Shown: positions 16,645-26,371, numbered from the stretch's first letter. The stretch: DNA of 64,000 bases from Pseudomonas putida (GCF_028682635.1 NZ_JANHLK010000020.1:48198-112197); one strand, 5' to 3'. Program-made: numbers and translations. The notes: generated from the letters alone by a model not told the origin.

Positions 16645-17685
16645 ATGCGGGAAAAGGACTCGGTGGCCGCCTACTTCGTGCAGGCAATGATCCAGGGGCT
16701 GGGGGACGATCCGCAGCGTGTTCGGGCTGTGCTCGAACAGGCCGGCATCGACCCGGCGGTGATTGCGCAACCCACGTCGCGGGTACCGGCCAGCGCGTTC
16801 GCAGCGCTGTGGCTGATCCAGATCCGCGAGCTCGACGACGAATTCTTCGGCCTCGACTCCCACGGCATGCCGCCGGGCAGCTTCGCCCTGATTTGCCGGG
16901 CATTGATCCAGGAGCCCGATCTGCACAAGGCCATGCGCCAGTGCCTGGTCAACTTCGGCCTGTTCCTGCGCGATTTTCGCGGCACCCTGACCGTGCGCGG
17001 CAAACGAGCGGTCATCAGCCTGCAAAGCCAGGGCGCCAACGAAGACGTCAGCCGTTTCGGCGAAGAGACCTTCCTGGTGTTGATGATCAGCCTTATGTGC
17101 TGGCTGGGTGGACGACGCATCCCGATCGACCGCGCGGACTTTCGCCACGGGCGCCTGTCGCTCAGCGATGACCGTTTGCTCTGGGGGCCGAACCTGACCT
17201 TCGGCGCCGAGCGCACCGAAATCGAGTTCGCCAGTCACTACCTGCGCCTGCCGGTGGTCCAGGACCTGGCGTCGCTCAAAGTGTTCCTGCGCACCGCGCC
17301 ACAATGGCTGGTGATCCGCTTTCGCAACCAGCACGGCCTGGCGTCACAGGTGCACCAGCGCTTGCGCAACAGCCATTACAGCGAGTGGCCGACCCTGCAG
17401 GCCTTTGCCCTCGAGCAACACCTGAGCCCCAGTACCTTCCGCCGCAAACTCGAGCGCGAAGGCTGTTCCTATCAGGAGATCAAGGACGAAGTGCGACGTG
17501 GAGTGGCGTTCGAACAGTTGCGTGAGAGCCAGGCGAGTATCGGCGACATCGCCGAACAACTGGGTTTCCAGGAGCCGAGTGCATTTCACCGGGCGTTCAA
17601 GAAGTGGACGGGGGAGAGTCCGGGGCGGTATCGGGCGCGGTTTCAGGGGGAGCGGCTCGATACCTTGGCGGAGCCTTTGGAGTGA
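16645..17685 (+). CDS. AraC-family regulator with Arabinose_bd-type N-terminal domain
   Basis: 346 residues from the ATG at 16645, which has GGGGAG upstream; the frame is open back to 16603. The N-terminal about 190 residues match the helical domain of OruR/ArgR-like AraC regulators (MIQGLGDDPQRVRAVLEQAG). The C-terminal HTH_18 region includes PTLQAFALEQHLSPSTFRRK and IGDIAEQLGFQEPSAFHRAF. It is divergent from the dehydrogenase gene and its stop codon overlaps the start of the ABC exporter, suggesting control of one or both. Confidence 0.88.
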   Translation: MREKDSVAAYFVQAMIQGLGDDPQRVRAVLEQAGIDPAVIAQPTSRVPASAFAALWLIQIRELDDEFFGLDSHGMPPGSFALICRALIQEPDLHKAMRQCLVNFGLFLRDFRGTLTVRGKRAVISLQSQGANEDVSRFGEETFLVLMISLMCWLGGRRIPIDRADFRHGRLSLSDDRLLWGPNLTFGAERTEIEFASHYLRLPVVQDLASLKVFLRTAPQWLVIRFRNQHGLASQVHQRLRNSHYSEWPTLQAFALEQHLSPSTFRRKLEREGCSYQEIKDEVRRGVAFEQLRESQASIGDIAEQLGFQEPSAFHRAFKKWTGESPGRYRARFQGERLDTLAEPLE

Positions 17686-19496
17686 GCCCGGTATTTGCCC
17701 GCGTCACCTCATTGCTCGACCAATCCCAGCGTGCCTTGCTGCTGGTCTGGGGCACCTCGCGCGCATTGTTTCTGGGTCTGGTGGTGGCGACCCTCATTGC
17801 CGGTGTGCTTCCGGCATTGGCGGCGTGGCTGGGCCAGCGCATTGTCGATGCCGTGGTCTTTGCCATGCAATTGCATGCGCAGCAAGGCAGTGCGCCTTTG
17901 TGGCCGGTGGTGCGTTATGTGCTGCTGGAGGCGGGGGTACTGGCCTTGCTGTCGGGTGCCCAGCGTGCGCTGTCGGTGCAGCAGTCGCTGTTGCGGGTGC
18001 AGCTGGGGCAGAAGGTCAACACGATGATTCTGGAAAAGGCCCAGACGTTATCGCTGGTGCAGTTCGAGAATTCCGAGTTCTACGACAAGCTGGTGCGGGT
18101 TCGGCGCGAAGCCTCGACCCGGCCGTTGGCGTTGGTGATGAAGTCGCTGGGGCTGATCCAGAACCTGATCGTGCTGATCAGCTTCGGGGTGTTGCTGGTG
18201 CATTTTTCGCCTTGGGCGCTGGTGTTGCTGGTGGTCGGCGCGTTGCCGGTGTTTTTTGCCGAGGCGCATTTTTCCGGCGATGCCTTTCGCCTGTTTACCC
18301 GCCGTGCGCCGGAGAGCCGACAGCAGACCTACATCGAGACGTTGCTGTCCCATGAGGGCTACATCAAGGAGGTCAAGCTGTTCGGTTTCGCGCCGCTGCT
18401 GTTGCAGCGTTACCGCGACACCTTTGCCAGGCTCTATGCCGAGGACCGGCGGCTGACCCTGCGTCGCGATGGCTGGGGATTTGTCCTCGGCCTGCTGGGC
18501 ACCGCGGCGTTCTACCTGGCCTACGCCTGGGTGGTGGTCGATGCCGTGCACGGCAACATCAGCCTCGGCCAGATGACCATGTACCTGGTGTTGTTCAAGC
18601 AGGGACAGTCGGCAGTGAGCAGCAGCCTGAGCGCCATCAGCGGCCTGTACGAGGATGGCCTCTACCTGTCGAGCCTCTATGAATACCTGGCCGAGCCCGT
18701 GGTCGCGGCCACGGGCCATCTCACGGTGGGCGCGGTGCCTGGCGATGGCCTGCGGTTCGAGAACGTCGGCTTTCGTTACCCGGGTGCCAGTCGCGACGCG
18801 CTGGCGGGTATCGACCTGCACCTGGTACCGGGGCACAGTGTGGCGCTGGTGGGCGAGAACGGTTCGGGCAAGACCACGCTGATCAAACTCTTGACCCGGC
18901 TCTACCGTCCCGATCAAGGACGCATCCTGCTGGACGGCAGCGACTTGCAGGACTGGGAGGAAGATGCGCTGCGCCGGCGCATCGGGGTGATCTTCCAGGA
19001 CTACATTCGCTACCAGTTTTCCGTCGGCGAGAACATCGGTGTGGGCGACACCCTGGCGTTCCAGGACGAGCAACGCTGGCAGCAAGCCGCCGCCGAAGGC
19101 ATGGCCGCGCCGTTCATCGAGCGGCTCGATCGCGGTTACGCCACGCAACTGGGGCGCTGGTTTGCCGGTGGGCTGGAGCTGTCGGGCGGGCAGTGGCAGA
19201 AAATCGCGCTGTCGCGCGCCTACATGCGCCGCGATGCCGATATCCTGATCCTCGACGAGCCGACCTCGGCACTCGACCCGGCGGCGGAAGCGGCGGTGTT
19301 CGAGCATTTCAGCCAGCACACCCAGGGCCGCATGACCCTGCTGATCTCCCACCGTTTTTCCAGCGTGCGCAACGCCGATCACATCATCGTGCTGGATCAG
19401 GGCTCGATTCTGGAACGTGGCGATCACGACACGCTGGTCACGGCGGGCGGGCGTTATGCGCAGCTGTTCGACCTGCAGGCACGGGGCTATCGATAA
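17682..19496 (+). CDS. ABC exporter, fused permease and ATPase
   Basis: 604 residues from a GTG at 17682 whose GTGA overlaps the upstream AraC stop codon. The frame is open further upstream, but that part overlaps the AraC coding sequence. Membrane domain: about residues 25-335 with about five or six helices. ATPase domain: Walker A GENGSGKTT (391-399), signature LSGGQ, Walker B ILILDEP and H-loop SHRFSS. It is a half-transporter that presumably dimerises. The substrate is unknown. Confidence 0.9.
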   Translation: MSPVFARVTSLLDQSQRALLLVWGTSRALFLGLVVATLIAGVLPALAAWLGQRIVDAVVFAMQLHAQQGSAPLWPVVRYVLLEAGVLALLSGAQRALSVQQSLLRVQLGQKVNTMILEKAQTLSLVQFENSEFYDKLVRVRREASTRPLALVMKSLGLIQNLIVLISFGVLLVHFSPWALVLLVVGALPVFFAEAHFSGDAFRLFTRRAPESRQQTYIETLLSHEGYIKEVKLFGFAPLLLQRYRDTFARLYAEDRRLTLRRDGWGFVLGLLGTAAFYLAYAWVVVDAVHGNISLGQMTMYLVLFKQGQSAVSSSLSAISGLYEDGLYLSSLYEYLAEPVVAATGHLTVGAVPGDGLRFENVGFRYPGASRDALAGIDLHLVPGHSVALVGENGSGKTTLIKLLTRLYRPDQGRILLDGSDLQDWEEDALRRRIGVIFQDYIRYQFSVGENIGVGDTLAFQDEQRWQQAAAEGMAAPFIERLDRGYATQLGRWFAGGLELSGGQWQKIALSRAYMRRDADILILDEPTSALDPAAEAAVFEHFSQHTQGRMTLLISHRFSSVRNADHIIVLDQGSILERGDHDTLVTAGGRYAQLFDLQARGYR

Positions 19497-19499
19497 CCC

Positions 19500-20477
19500 T
19501 CAGGAGTCCTGGGCGTCACGCGAGACCATCGGCCCGGCGATCTGCGGTTTGGCCTTCATCAAGCCTTCCAGCGCCTGACGATACTGGCTGCCGCCCAGGC
19601 TCATGCTGTTGTTGTGGGTGCCGCCGGGGATCAGCAACAGACGCTTGGGTTCGTTGGCGGCATTGAACAGTTGCTCACTGAACCTCGAAGGCATGAACCG
19701 GTCGGCCAGGCCATGGACCACCAGCAACGGCATGTGAATGTCGACGATCTTGTCGATGGAGTCGAACTTCTGCGACAGCAACCAGCGCACCGGCAGCCAG
19801 TTCACCGGCAGGTTGTTGTCGGCCACTTCCGCCACGGCATCGCCCAGGGAAGTGAAGGTAGACTCGATCACCAGGCCGCGCACCGGAACGGCGCCATGCT
19901 GCTTTTTCGCTTGCGCGGCCAAGTCTGCGGCCAGGTCGATGGCCACCGCGCCACCCAGGGAGTGGCCGTAGATCAGGCGCTTGCCGGGGTCCGGTTGCAT
20001 CGTGCTGAAACGTTCCCAGGCAGCGCGGGCATCTTCGTAAACGCTGGCCTCCGACGGCAAGTCACCCTTGCTCTGGCCAAAGCCGCGGTAGTCGATCGCC
20101 AGCACCGAATAGCCCATGGCGCGCAACTGCTCGATGCGAAAGGCCTGGCCGGTCAGGTTCCAGCGTACGCCATGCAGGTAGAGGATCGACGGCGCGTCAC
20201 GGCGCGCGGCCGGCCACCACCAGGCATGCAGGTTTTGCCCGGCCTTGAAACTGGCAGGCTTGATGTCGAATTCCTGCACATCCTGCGGCAGGCCGCGATA
20301 CCAGCCGGCCGTGCCCGGCTCGATGCGGAACAGCAACTCGCGCTCTTTGTACTTGAGTGCGCCGCAACCCACGGGCAAGCCGACGACCAGCGCGGCCATG
20401 CACAGCAGCGGCAGCCAGCGCAGGCGTAGACGGGTGAGCAGGGCTGAGGGCATTGGGTGGTTCACCGGTAGGGACAT
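19500..20477 (-). CDS. Membrane-anchored alpha/beta hydrolase
   Basis: 325 residues with one N-terminal hydrophobic segment (WLPLLCMAALVVGLPVGCGA) that may be a membrane anchor or lipobox. The fold signatures are LYLHGVRWN, the nucleophile elbow YGHSLGGAVA with the catalytic Ser, and GLADRFMPSRF with the acid residue, then GGTHNNS with the His. It resembles the BEM46/YfhR group. The substrate is unknown. It ends 4 bp from the convergent ABC gene. Confidence 0.87.
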   Translation of the reverse strand: MSLPVNHPMPSALLTRLRLRWLPLLCMAALVVGLPVGCGALKYKERELLFRIEPGTAGWYRGLPQDVQEFDIKPASFKAGQNLHAWWWPAARRDAPSILYLHGVRWNLTGQAFRIEQLRAMGYSVLAIDYRGFGQSKGDLPSEASVYEDARAAWERFSTMQPDPGKRLIYGHSLGGAVAIDLAADLAAQAKKQHGAVPVRGLVIESTFTSLGDAVAEVADNNLPVNWLPVRWLLSQKFDSIDKIVDIHMPLLVVHGLADRFMPSRFSEQLFNAANEPKRLLLIPGGTHNNSMSLGGSQYRQALEGLMKAKPQIAGPMVSRDAQDS

Positions 20478-20537
20478 GAAGACCGCGTTTTAACAGATGC
20501 GCGCGTGGGGTGGGGAAAAATGCGACGGTCGTTCACC

Positions 20538-20644
20538 CTGTGGGAGCGGGCTTGCTCGCGAAGGCGATGTGTCAGTCAGCACTAGTGAGACTGATGCTCC
20601 GCCTTCGTCGGAACGCCGCCCGGAGCAAGCCCGCTCCCACAGGG
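20538..20644. repeat. REP pair
   Basis: CCTGTGGGAGCGGGCTTGCTCGCGAAGG at the left and the inverted GGAGCAAGCCCGCTCCCACAGG at the right. It sits between the hydrolase start and the quinone oxidoreductase stop. Confidence 0.85.
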
Positions 20645-20657
20645 TTTTGCGGCGCTA

Positions 20658-21656
20658 TCAGTCGACGCGCAGCACGATCTTGCCGATGTGATCGCCAGCT
20701 TCCATTCGCGCATGGGCCTGGGAGGCCTCGGTGAGCGCATACACCTTGTCGATCATCGGCAGGCAACGCCCGGCCGCCAGCACCGGCCATACGTATTCGC
20801 GCAATTGTTCGGCAATCGAGGCTTTTTCTTCCCGGGTACGCGGGCGCAGCAGCGAGCCGGTGACCGTCGCGCGCTTGCTCATGATCGCCAGCAGGTCGAC
20901 ATCCTTGCCGACGGCACCGCCGAGGAAACCCAGCATCACCAGTCGACCTTCCATTCCCAGTGCCGCGATATTCTGGTTCAGGTACGAAGCGCCCATGATG
21001 TCGAGGATGACATTGACGCCCTTGCCGGCGGTTTTTTCCTGGATGACCTGGACGAAGTCCTGATCGCGATAGTTGATCGCTTCGGCGCCCAATTGGCGGA
21101 TCGCCACACATTTCTCCTCACTGCCCGCCGTGGCAAATGCCTTGACACCGAACTCGCGGCATAACATCAAGGCGGTGGTGCCGATGCCACTGGTGCCACC
21201 GTGAATCAGCGCGCGCTGGCCTTTGCTGGCGCCGCCCATGTCGAACAGATTGGCCCACACCGTGAAGAAGGTTTCCGGGACCGCCGCCGCTTGCACCCAG
21301 TCCATGCCTTCGGGGATCGGCAGCGCCTGGCTGGCCGGGACCGCGCAATACTGCGCATAACCGCCGCCATTGGTCAGCGCACAGACCTTGTCGCCGACGA
21401 TAAACTCGCTGACATCTGCGCCAACGGCGACCACTTCGCCGGCCACTTCCAAACCTGGGTTTGGGTTCATGCCGGGTTTCATCGGGTACTTGCCGGCTCG
21501 TTGAAGAACGTCGGGGCGATTGACCCCGGCAGCATGCACGCGGATCAGCACTTCACCGACGCCTGCAGTGGGCAAGGGCACCTGGCGCGGTTGCAGGACT
21601 TCAGGGCCACCGGGTTGGGTGATTTCGATCAGGGTCATGTCTTTGGGCAAATTCAT
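20658..21656 (-). CDS. NAD(P)H:quinone oxidoreductase (PIG3/QOR-like)
   Basis: 332 residues of the zinc-free medium-chain dehydrogenase family. The N-terminal GroES-like domain includes GVNRPDVLQRAGKYP. The NADP-binding motif ALIHGGTSGIGTTALML (about residues 140-156) has the AxxGxxG-like pattern of quinone oxidoreductases. The likely role is one-electron reduction of quinones or general enone detoxification. It is the second gene in the same direction after the MFS gene, separated by a strong palindrome. Confidence 0.9.
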   Translation of the reverse strand: MNLPKDMTLIEITQPGGPEVLQPRQVPLPTAGVGEVLIRVHAAGVNRPDVLQRAGKYPMKPGMNPNPGLEVAGEVVAVGADVSEFIVGDKVCALTNGGGYAQYCAVPASQALPIPEGMDWVQAAAVPETFFTVWANLFDMGGASKGQRALIHGGTSGIGTTALMLCREFGVKAFATAGSEEKCVAIRQLGAEAINYRDQDFVQVIQEKTAGKGVNVILDIMGASYLNQNIAALGMEGRLVMLGFLGGAVGKDVDLLAIMSKRATVTGSLLRPRTREEKASIAEQLREYVWPVLAAGRCLPMIDKVYALTEASQAHARMEAGDHIGKIVLRVD

Positions 21657-21713
21657 TTCATATACCTGTGGGCAAAGTGTCCGTTAAATGAGACCGCGCT
21701 TTCGCGCGGAGAA

Positions 21714-21794
21714 TCAAAAGATCGCAGCCTTTGGCAGCTCCTACATGGGAATGCAGGCCCCTTGTAGGAGCTGCCGCAGGCTGCGATCTTTTGA
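21714..21794. repeat. Long palindrome, GATCGCAGCC-type REP/terminator
   Basis: TCAAAAGATCGCAGCC pairs with GGCTGCGATCTTTTGA, with a second inner inverted repeat GGCAGCTCCTACA / TGTAGGAGCTGCC. It belongs to a different REP class from the GGAGC-GCTTGC type and is nearly identical to 37474-37549. The outer T and A runs mean it could terminate transcription in both directions. Confidence 0.8.
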
Positions 21795-21797
21795 TCT

Positions 21798-23012
21798 TCA
21801 TGGGCAACTGACCTGAACAAGAGAGTCAGGCCGACTCGATAAACGCACCGCCAACTCCAGCAACAACGCCAAAACAATCGCCCCGGCAGCAATCACGAAC
21901 ATCAGCCCATGATGGCCGCCGCTGGTATTGAACAAGGCGGAATAAGCGAACCCGGAAATGGCCTGGAAGGTGGCAAACGATACGGTGGCGCGACTCCACA
22001 CCACCTGTTGCTGATGATGCCCGGGGACCAATTCGTGAACCCGCGCCAGTGCCAGCGGCACGATGCCCGGAGGGAACGAACCGAGGATCACTGCCAGCAG
22101 CACCAATGCCGCGAAAGAGCTGGAGATCGACAGCAGCGCCACGGCAATCGCCTGCACCACCAGCACCAGACGAATACTCGGCTTCGCCCCCAGTTGATCC
22201 GCGAGAAAGCCATAGCTTACCGGCCCGACAATCGCGCCGAGGCCGTACATCACCCAGACAAGCGCCCCGACCTGTGGCCCGGCACCGAGGCCGCGGGCCA
22301 CGTAGTCCACCAGGAACACCATGGCTGGCACCAGCCCCGCCGCCATGAGTGCGTATTGGGCAAACAGCAGGTAGACGGCCGGCTGGGTGCGGGTCGACAC
22401 GGCATCGGCCGTCGCTGTCATCGTTGCCTGGGGCGCAGCCGACGGCCAGCCAAACCAGCTGATAGCAGTCAATATCAGTGCCAGCAAGCCGAGTCCCAAC
22501 CAGGTTTGCTGCAGGCCCAGGCTCAGCAGTGGCGGGACGATCGTCCCCGACCCGGCAATGCCCAGCCCGATGCCGAGAAAGATCGCGCCACTGGCCAGCC
22601 CTTTGCGCGAGGCCGGCACATGCGGCAACACCGTCGACGCCACCAGCACCATGATCGCGCCACCGGCGACGCCCGAGAGCAAACGCCAGCCGAAAAACCA
22701 GCTCACCGACAAGGGAAAGGCACAGGCGAAGAACGACAGGGTGACCGCCAGCATCATCAGCCGCAGCACAGTTTTGTTGGATGTGTGACGCGCCAACGGG
22801 TGGCCGATCAGTGCACCGATCAGGTAGCCCACCAGGTTGGCGGCACCGAGGTACACCACGTCGCTGGCGGAAAACCAATGGGCCTGGATCAGCGAGGGAA
22901 TCAACGGCGTATAGGCAAAACGCGCCAGGCCAATGCTGACCAGGCTGGCGCACAGGCCGGCAAAAATCGGCAGCCAGAATGCGTTGCGTGGGGTGTTCAG
23001 GGGGCTGAGCAT
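21798..23012 (-). CDS. YbfB/YjiJ-family MFS transporter
   Basis: 404 residues with twelve predicted membrane helices. It begins MLSPLNTPRNAFWLPIFAGL, and GLARFAYTPLIPSLI in helix 1 matches the YbfB/YjiJ family. CAGGAG precedes the ATG at 23012. The substrate is unknown. It is divergent from a LysR gene across 113 bp, so that regulator may control it. Confidence 0.87.
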   Translation of the reverse strand: MLSPLNTPRNAFWLPIFAGLCASLVSIGLARFAYTPLIPSLIQAHWFSASDVVYLGAANLVGYLIGALIGHPLARHTSNKTVLRLMMLAVTLSFFACAFPLSVSWFFGWRLLSGVAGGAIMVLVASTVLPHVPASRKGLASGAIFLGIGLGIAGSGTIVPPLLSLGLQQTWLGLGLLALILTAISWFGWPSAAPQATMTATADAVSTRTQPAVYLLFAQYALMAAGLVPAMVFLVDYVARGLGAGPQVGALVWVMYGLGAIVGPVSYGFLADQLGAKPSIRLVLVVQAIAVALLSISSSFAALVLLAVILGSFPPGIVPLALARVHELVPGHHQQQVVWSRATVSFATFQAISGFAYSALFNTSGGHHGLMFVIAAGAIVLALLLELAVRLSSRPDSLVQVSCP

Positions 23013-23125
23013 GGGTGCTCTCCTGCAAGTTTTTCACTGGTGATCAGCTTAACCAGGTTTAGTGATGCACCAGCGCAGCGATTTCGCGTTATCGTGATGC
23101 GCAAATGCATCAGATGGAGAGCTCC

Positions 23126-24016
23126 ATGAACTGGGATGACGCACGGGTATTTCTCGCGGTCTGCCGCGAATCAACGCTGCGTGGCGCCGCGCGAGTATTG
23201 GGTGTCGACCAGGCTACGGTGGGCCGGCGCATCACGTCGCTGGAAAAGTCATTGGGAGCGACGCTGTTCCTGCGCACCTCCGAAGGTTATGCGTTGACCG
23301 CGGTCGGCGAAGCGGCGATGCGCGCCATCGAGAAAATGGAGCACTCGGCGCTGGAATTGCAGCGCCGTATCCAAGGCCTCGACGACCGGCTGACGGGCAC
23401 CGTGCGGGTCACTACCACCGACTCCATGGCCATCGACTTCCTGATCCCGGCCGTCGCTCGACTGCATCAACGTCACCCCGACGTGCGGGTGCAACTGGAC
23501 GCCTCGACGCAAATCCTCAGCCTGGCCAAACGCGAAGCCGACATCGCCGTACGTAATACCCGGCCGGACAATCCGGACCTCATCGCGCGGCGAATCGCCC
23601 GTTGGCCGGTGGGCCTGTTCGCCTCGCAAGCCTATGTCAATGCCCACGGTGTGCCCGAGCCGGGATCGGCGTTCGAGAGGCATGATCTGGTGGTGTATCA
23701 GCCGTATCTGCAGAGCGGCAAGGACATGACGCTGGTCAGTGAACCTGTGGGGCGCGGGCGGATTGTCGCAAGCCTGAGTTCCAGCCTGCTGGTGCGGCGA
23801 TCCATTGCCGAGGGGATCGGGATCGGGGAAATTCCGGTGTACGTGGGGGAGAGGGATGGACTGGTCCGGCTGTGGCCGGAGCGTACTCGGCCGTTGCCCT
23901 ATGACGTGTGGCTGGTGACCCACGCGGACCTTCGGCATACGGCGAGGGTCCGTGTGGTGATTGAGGAAATTGTCGAAGCCTTTTGTGGGAGCGAGCCTGC
24001 TCGCGATGGACGTTAA
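23126..24016 (+). CDS. LysR-family transcriptional regulator
   Basis: 296 residues from the ATG at 23126, with GGAGAG about 7 bp upstream. The winged helix LRGAARVLGVDQATVGRRITSLE is at about residues 19-41. A LysR substrate-binding domain follows. The last codons (FCGSEPARDGR) are encoded by a REP element that begins inside the gene, so the native C-terminus has been replaced or extended. The likely target is the divergent MFS exporter gene. Confidence 0.88.
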   Translation: MNWDDARVFLAVCRESTLRGAARVLGVDQATVGRRITSLEKSLGATLFLRTSEGYALTAVGEAAMRAIEKMEHSALELQRRIQGLDDRLTGTVRVTTTDSMAIDFLIPAVARLHQRHPDVRVQLDASTQILSLAKREADIAVRNTRPDNPDLIARRIARWPVGLFASQAYVNAHGVPEPGSAFERHDLVVYQPYLQSGKDMTLVSEPVGRGRIVASLSSSLLVRRSIAEGIGIGEIPVYVGERDGLVRLWPERTRPLPYDVWLVTHADLRHTARVRVVIEEIVEAFCGSEPARDGR

Positions 24017-24084
24017 CGATAACGCGTGCTCCCTGGAAACCGCGTTGTCCTTCCGTTCTTCGCGAGCGGGCTCGCTCCCGCAGG
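23993..24084. repeat. REP pair overlapping the 3' end of a LysR gene
   Basis: TGTGGGAGCGAGCCTGCTCGCGA at the left overlaps the last eight or so codons of the LysR gene; the inverted partner GCGAGCGGGCTCGCTCCCGCAGG is at the right. Confidence 0.8.
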
Positions 24085-24085
24085 G

Positions 24086-24808
24086 TCATGGCATTTCTGG
24101 CAACTCATTCGCACGCAGATCGAACACCAGCACCTCGGCATCCACCCCATTGCTCAAGCTCAGCAACTGTTCCTCGCGAACCCGCACGCCGTCGCCTTCC
24201 TGCAGTGCTACACCGTTCAGCTCAACGCGACCACGAGCCACATGGACATAGGCATAACGATTGGCAGCCAGTTCCACAGTGGCACTTTCCTTGCCATCAA
24301 TCAGGCCGGCATACACCCGCGCATCCTGGCGCACCGTCAACGAACCCTGGGCGCCGTCGGGGGAGATGATCAATTGCAGGCGACCGCGTTTCTTCTGGGT
24401 GCTGAAATGCTCCTGCTGATAGCGTGGCTTGGCACCGCTAACGTCCGGCACTATCCAGATTTGCAGGAAGTGCACGGGCCGCGAATCCGAGTGGTTGTAC
24501 TCGCTATGCGCCACGCCGCTGCCGGCGCTCATCAACTGCACATCGCCGGGACGGATCACCGAGCCGGTGCCCAGGGTGTCCTTGTGTTCCAGCGCGCCTT
24601 CGAGCACATAGGAGAAAATTTCCATGTCGCGGTGCGGGTGTTGGCCGAAGCCTTTGCCGGCGGCCACGCGGTCATCGTTGATCACCAGCAGATCGGAAAA
24701 ACCCTGTTCTTTCGGGTTGCGATAGCTGGCGAAGGAAAAGGTATGGAACGACTTCAGCCAGCCGTGATTGGCCAGGCCACGATCCGATGCTTTGCGAAGG
24801 GTCAGCAT
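24086..24808 (-). CDS. Pirin family protein
   Basis: 240 residues from the ATG at 24808 (MLTLRKASDRGLANHGWLKS) with AGGAG upstream. The open frame continues upstream through a REP region that is not coding. The cupin metal site is HPHRDMEIFSYVLEGALEH, with the further ligands in GVAHSEYNH. Bacterial pirins of this YhhW type often have quercetin 2,3-dioxygenase activity in vitro. The physiological role is unknown. It is probably cytoplasmic. Confidence 0.9.
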   Translation of the reverse strand: MLTLRKASDRGLANHGWLKSFHTFSFASYRNPKEQGFSDLLVINDDRVAAGKGFGQHPHRDMEIFSYVLEGALEHKDTLGTGSVIRPGDVQLMSAGSGVAHSEYNHSDSRPVHFLQIWIVPDVSGAKPRYQQEHFSTQKKRGRLQLIISPDGAQGSLTVRQDARVYAGLIDGKESATVELAANRYAYVHVARGRVELNGVALQEGDGVRVREEQLLSLSNGVDAEVLVFDLRANELPEMP

Positions 24809-24945
24809 GATGAAATCTCCTTTTGGGACGTTGATTCGTCCGAGTGAGGAGAAGGTTAATGTTAATCCATTGGTGCAATAAGTAGATGAAAACTGAAATA
24901 CTGTCTCTTTCAGGTTGACAGCTGTGTACCTACGGACGCAGTACC

Positions 24946-25039
24946 CCTGTGGGAGCGGGCTTGCTCGCGAATGCGGTGTTACATTCAACAAATTTGGTGA
25001 CTGACACACCGCCTTCGCGAGCAAGCCCGCTCCCACAGG
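24946..25039. repeat. REP pair
   Basis: CCTGTGGGAGCGGGCTTGCTCGCGAA and its close inverted copy CGCGAGCAAGCCCGCTCCCACAGG, separated by a short spacer, between the pirin and GlxA-type genes. Confidence 0.85.
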
Positions 25040-25086
25040 TTCGGTGTTCGGCACAAAGACCTTCCTTGATTTCAGTGATTGAACCC

Positions 25087-26037
25087 ATGAAAACCGTGGC
25101 AATGGTGCTGTTCCCCGACTTTCTCCTGCTCGACATGGCCGGGCCGATGGAGGTGTTTTCCATCGCCAATCGTTATCTCAAGCCCGACGAGCACTATGTG
25201 CTGACGACCCTTGGCACCGAGCCCGGCGCACTGCGGGCGTCCAATGGCGTGAGGGTGCAGGCTGACATGCCGGTCGAGCAGGCCTGTGACGGCTTTGATC
25301 TGCTGCTGGTGCCCGGCGGCCCCGGTGCCTACAACGAAAAACATCCGCCCTTGCTCGAGTGGCTCAAGCGCAATGTCAGCCGATCGCAGACCTTTGGCTC
25401 GATCTGCACCGGGGCGTTCGTGCTGGGGCACGCCGGTTTGCTCGACGGCTATCGCGTGACCACCCACTGGCACTACACCGAACGGATGATCAAGGCATTC
25501 CCCAGGGCGACGGTCGAGACCGACCAGATCTACGTCCAGGACCGCAACCTCATCACCTCCGGCGGCGTCACTGCCGGCATTGACCTGGCGCTGGCCGTGG
25601 TCGCCGCCGACCATGGCAAGAAAGTCGCCCAGGACGTGGCCAAGGTGTTGTTGGTGGTCATGAAACGCCAGGGCGGCCAGGCGCAGTTCAGCCCGCTAAT
25701 GGCGGCAGTGGCCCCAAATGAAACGCCGATCACCCGGGTGCAGAACCATGTGCTCGAACACCTGGACGAAGCCTTCAGCATCGAACGCATGGCGAGCCTG
25801 GCCAACATGAGCCCGCGACATTTCGCCAGGGTTTTTGCCCGGGAAGTGAACATGACCCCCATGGAGTTCCTGCAAAGCGCCCGCATCGACCGCGCCAGGA
25901 ACCTGCTGGAAACCGCTGACCTGCCGCTCAAGACCGTAGCCTTCAAAAGTGGCTTCGGCAGCGTACGGCACATGCGTTTCCTGTTCAGTGAAAAGCTCGG
26001 CCTGACCCCGATCCAGTACCGCGAGCAGTTCAGCTAG
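25087..26037 (+). CDS. GlxA-family transcriptional regulator (DJ-1/PfpI + AraC HTH)
   Basis: 316 residues from the ATG at 25087 (MKTVAMVLFPDFLLLDMAGP); in-frame sequence upstream is REP-derived. The N-terminal amidase-like domain has the nucleophile-elbow cysteine in FGSICTGAFVLGHAG. The C-terminal AraC domain includes FSIERMASLANMSPRHFARV and PLKTVAFKSGFGSVRHMRFL. Such proteins regulate nearby catabolic genes; the target here is unclear. Its last 53 bp are duplicated at 27964-28016. The TAG stop differs from the TGA in the duplicate, suggesting the islet junction falls at the stop codon. Confidence 0.9.
   Translation: MKTVAMVLFPDFLLLDMAGPMEVFSIANRYLKPDEHYVLTTLGTEPGALRASNGVRVQADMPVEQACDGFDLLLVPGGPGAYNEKHPPLLEWLKRNVSRSQTFGSICTGAFVLGHAGLLDGYRVTTHWHYTERMIKAFPRATVETDQIYVQDRNLITSGGVTAGIDLALAVVAADHGKKVAQDVAKVLLVVMKRQGGQAQFSPLMAAVAPNETPITRVQNHVLEHLDEAFSIERMASLANMSPRHFARVFAREVNMTPMEFLQSARIDRARNLLETADLPLKTVAFKSGFGSVRHMRFLFSEKLGLTPIQYREQFS
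25983..26035 (+). repeat. 53-bp direct repeat, left copy (3' end of GlxA-type gene)
   Basis: 52 of 53 bases match 27964-28016. This copy encodes the C-terminus FSEKLGLTPIQYREQFS of the GlxA-type regulator. Together the two copies bracket a low-GC segment. Confidence 0.9.
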
Positions 26038-26371
26038 TGTCCTCTGGCCGTTACAATTTTCGAACACTAATAGACGGATTTCCTGATCCGTAATATCTAC
26101 TGATCTTCTCCTTTTTCGATGGGTCTTATCCTGAGGGGCAGGCGCATGTTCTGAAAGAAGTTGTGTGTAAAGTCGAAACGAAATGTGTTTCATGTGAGGT
26201 GTTTGTGGAAGTGCAGAGATAATTCCTACAGCGTGTTCTTCTTTTGACTTTCTTGCTCGAGTTTTGCGTTGTGCCTGTTGATTGTGTATCGGGCTTGTGG
26301 TTAGGTTGTTGGGGTTGTGAGCCGCTGTTATTACCGCAAGCACTAAAAGTAGCAAGTTAGGTGGGGCGAAG
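26038..26371. other. AT-rich non-coding interval before the MFS exporter
   Basis: 334 bp with many T runs and no plausible gene. It must carry the promoter of the islet's exporter. No convincing operator palindrome was found. Confidence 0.5.
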
